Below, piece after piece: positions 63,162 to 64,000 of a DNA stretch of 64,000 bases (positions are counted from its first letter, which is position 1; every line of letters starts with the position of its first letter). The translations under genes were made by a program, and so were the position numbers. Source of the DNA: Haloechinothrix alba (lineage in GTDB: Bacteria; Actinomycetota; Actinomycetes; Mycobacteriales; Pseudonocardiaceae). The notes under the pieces were generated by a model. That model was given only the letters and a program-made list of their open reading frames with translations, did not search any database and had not been told where the DNA came from. Where the stretch lies: assembly GCF_900188115.1 (NCBI RefSeq), contig NZ_FZNW01000001.1, positions 124,001-188,000 on the forward strand. Reading direction: 5' to 3'.

Positions 63162-64000
63162 TCATTCCCGTCCGGGCCTGGTCAGGCCGTGTTCCGCGGC
63201 ACCGTCCCCGAGTACGGCGACGTCGGTGCGCTCCAGTGCCTCGTCGTGCCGCGGTGCGGGTTCCGCGGTGGTCAGGTCGACGAGCCGAATCGGCTCGTCG
63301 AGGTTGACCAGGGTAGGGATGTACTCGGCGGTCTCGGCTACCCATCCATCGTCAGTGTGGGTGAACTCGAAGCGCGCTGCGATGCCTTCCTCGGTCGTGC
63401 CGCGCGGCTCTGCGTGCCGCGCGACGTGGTTGCCGAGGCCGTAGGCCACCCACCGCTCGCCGACGCGGTCGATGGACTGCACCACATGCGCGTGGTGCCC
63501 AAGGATCAGGTCGACCGCGCCTGCCTCCAGCAGCCGCTCGGCGAGCTCGCGCTGGGCAGGGGACGGCTCGTGCTCGAACTCCCGGCCCCAGTGCAGGCTG
63601 GCGACGATGATCTCTGCGCCGTTCTCACGCGCCAGCGCGGCTTCCTCGACGATCGCCTCGTGGTCGAGCTCGTCCGCGAGCCATTCCTTGCCCTGCGGGA
63701 GCTGCAGGCCGTTGAACCCGAAGGTGTAAGACAGGTGCGCGACACCGACCCCGTCCACGTCGATCACGGTGGGGGAGGCGGCCTCCTGCTCGGTACGTGC
63801 CGAGCCGGCGTGTTCGATTCCCTGGTCGTCCAACGCGTCGAGCGTGCGCACGACGCCGTCCTCGCCCTGGTCCAGGGTGTGGTTGGAGGCTGTGGAACAG
63901 GCGTCGTAGCCGGTGGCGGCCAGCGCGTCGGCGATCTCCGGCGGGGCGTTGAAGCTCGGCCACCCGCTGAACGGGCCACCGTGCTCCGCCAGCGGTACCT
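63162..64000 (-). CDS. CapA-family metallophosphatase-like protein (5' end outside the window)
   Basis: The frame is open to the right edge, so the N-terminus is missing. Visible motifs are GGPFSGWPSFNAPPEIADAL, the metal-site NHTLDQG (in STASNHTLDQGEDGV), ASLHWGREFEHEPS and LILGHHAHVVQSIDRVGERW. These match the PGA_cap/CapA domain, related to poly-gamma-glutamate synthesis proteins and calcineurin-like phosphatases. In actinobacteria most are secreted or lipid-anchored with unknown substrates. An internal ATG/GTG near 63851 is not the real start because conserved sequence precedes it. Confidence 0.88.
   Translation of the reverse strand, partial: VPLAEHGGPFSGWPSFNAPPEIADALAATGYDACSTASNHTLDQGEDGVVRTLDALDDQGIEHAGSARTEQEAASPTVIDVDGVGVAHLSYTFGFNGLQLPQGKEWLADELDHEAIVEEAALARENGAEIIVASLHWGREFEHEPSPAQRELAERLLEAGAVDLILGHHAHVVQSIDRVGERWVAYGLGNHVARHAEPRGTTEEGIAARFEFTHTDDGWVAETAEYIPTLVNLDEPIRLVDLTTAEPAPRHDEALERTDVAVLGDGAAEHGLTRPGRE

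Overview
The window is the replication-origin region of a high-GC actinobacterium. Gene order, several family memberships and the style of the intergenic palindromes point to Pseudonocardiaceae (Saccharomonospora / Prauserella / Amycolatopsis relatives). That is inferred from synteny and protein resemblance only. The core order is: anti-sigma-like tail, trxB, trxA, cwlM, GNAT, aminotransferase, Ddl-like ligase, parB, parA, rsmG, jag, yidC, yidD, rnpA, rpmH, dnaA, oriC, dnaN, gnd, recF, dciA, gyrB, gyrA, DUF3566, tRNA-Ile and tRNA-Ala. Later come cwsA-like, ppiA, crgA, a sortase, pabA/trpG and the pknB-pknA-pbpA-rodA-pstP-fhaB-fhaA block. This matches the mycobacterial and corynebacterial layout around dnaA.

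Region by region. 1-6.9 kb: thiol redox pair, CwlM and amino acid or cell wall enzymes on the plus strand. 6.9-14.1 kb: the leftward ribosome, membrane-insertion and partition block, with four parS sites (one at the parA start codon, three in the 1-kb rsmG-jag gap). 14.1-17.3 kb: dnaA and oriC with DnaA boxes. 17.3-28.1 kb: dnaN to gyrA, with a secreted CalB-like lipase between gyrB and gyrA. 28.1-31.4 kb: tRNA-Ile, a secreted serine hydrolase, small enzymes and tRNA-Ala.

31.4-37.0 kb is an accessory island at tRNA-Ala. The tRNA 3' end recurs at 32791-32833 and 36934-36946, and the flank of the first copy is repeated after the third. Between the copies lie relics of ssb, a tyrosine integrase and an IS481-type transposase. 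An apparently intact DUF6247/toxin-like pair and an intact four-gene operon (ribbon-helix-helix regulator, DUF4097 protein, DrrAB-type ABC exporter) are also there. The operon is preceded by three phased ATGGCGCC repeats. 37-46.4 kb is further accessory DNA: decayed hydrolases, an ArsR regulator with two palindromic operators next to small thiol or metal-type genes, an EthA-like Baeyer-Villiger monooxygenase, TetR and AraC remnants, and an XRE regulator facing a thioesterase across a perfect palindrome.

46.4-62.9 kb is the growth and division block. It includes three perfect DnaA boxes within 51 bp at the start of the PH-domain gene beside crgA, and a seven-gene operon joining two Ser/Thr kinases, the PP2C phosphatase, two FHA proteins, a class B PBP and RodA. 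The window ends with tRNA-Leu and a CapA-family gene cut by the edge. Two families of dispersed intergenic hairpins, one with a compensatory base-pair change, sit at convergent gene ends. No CRISPR array or prophage is visible.
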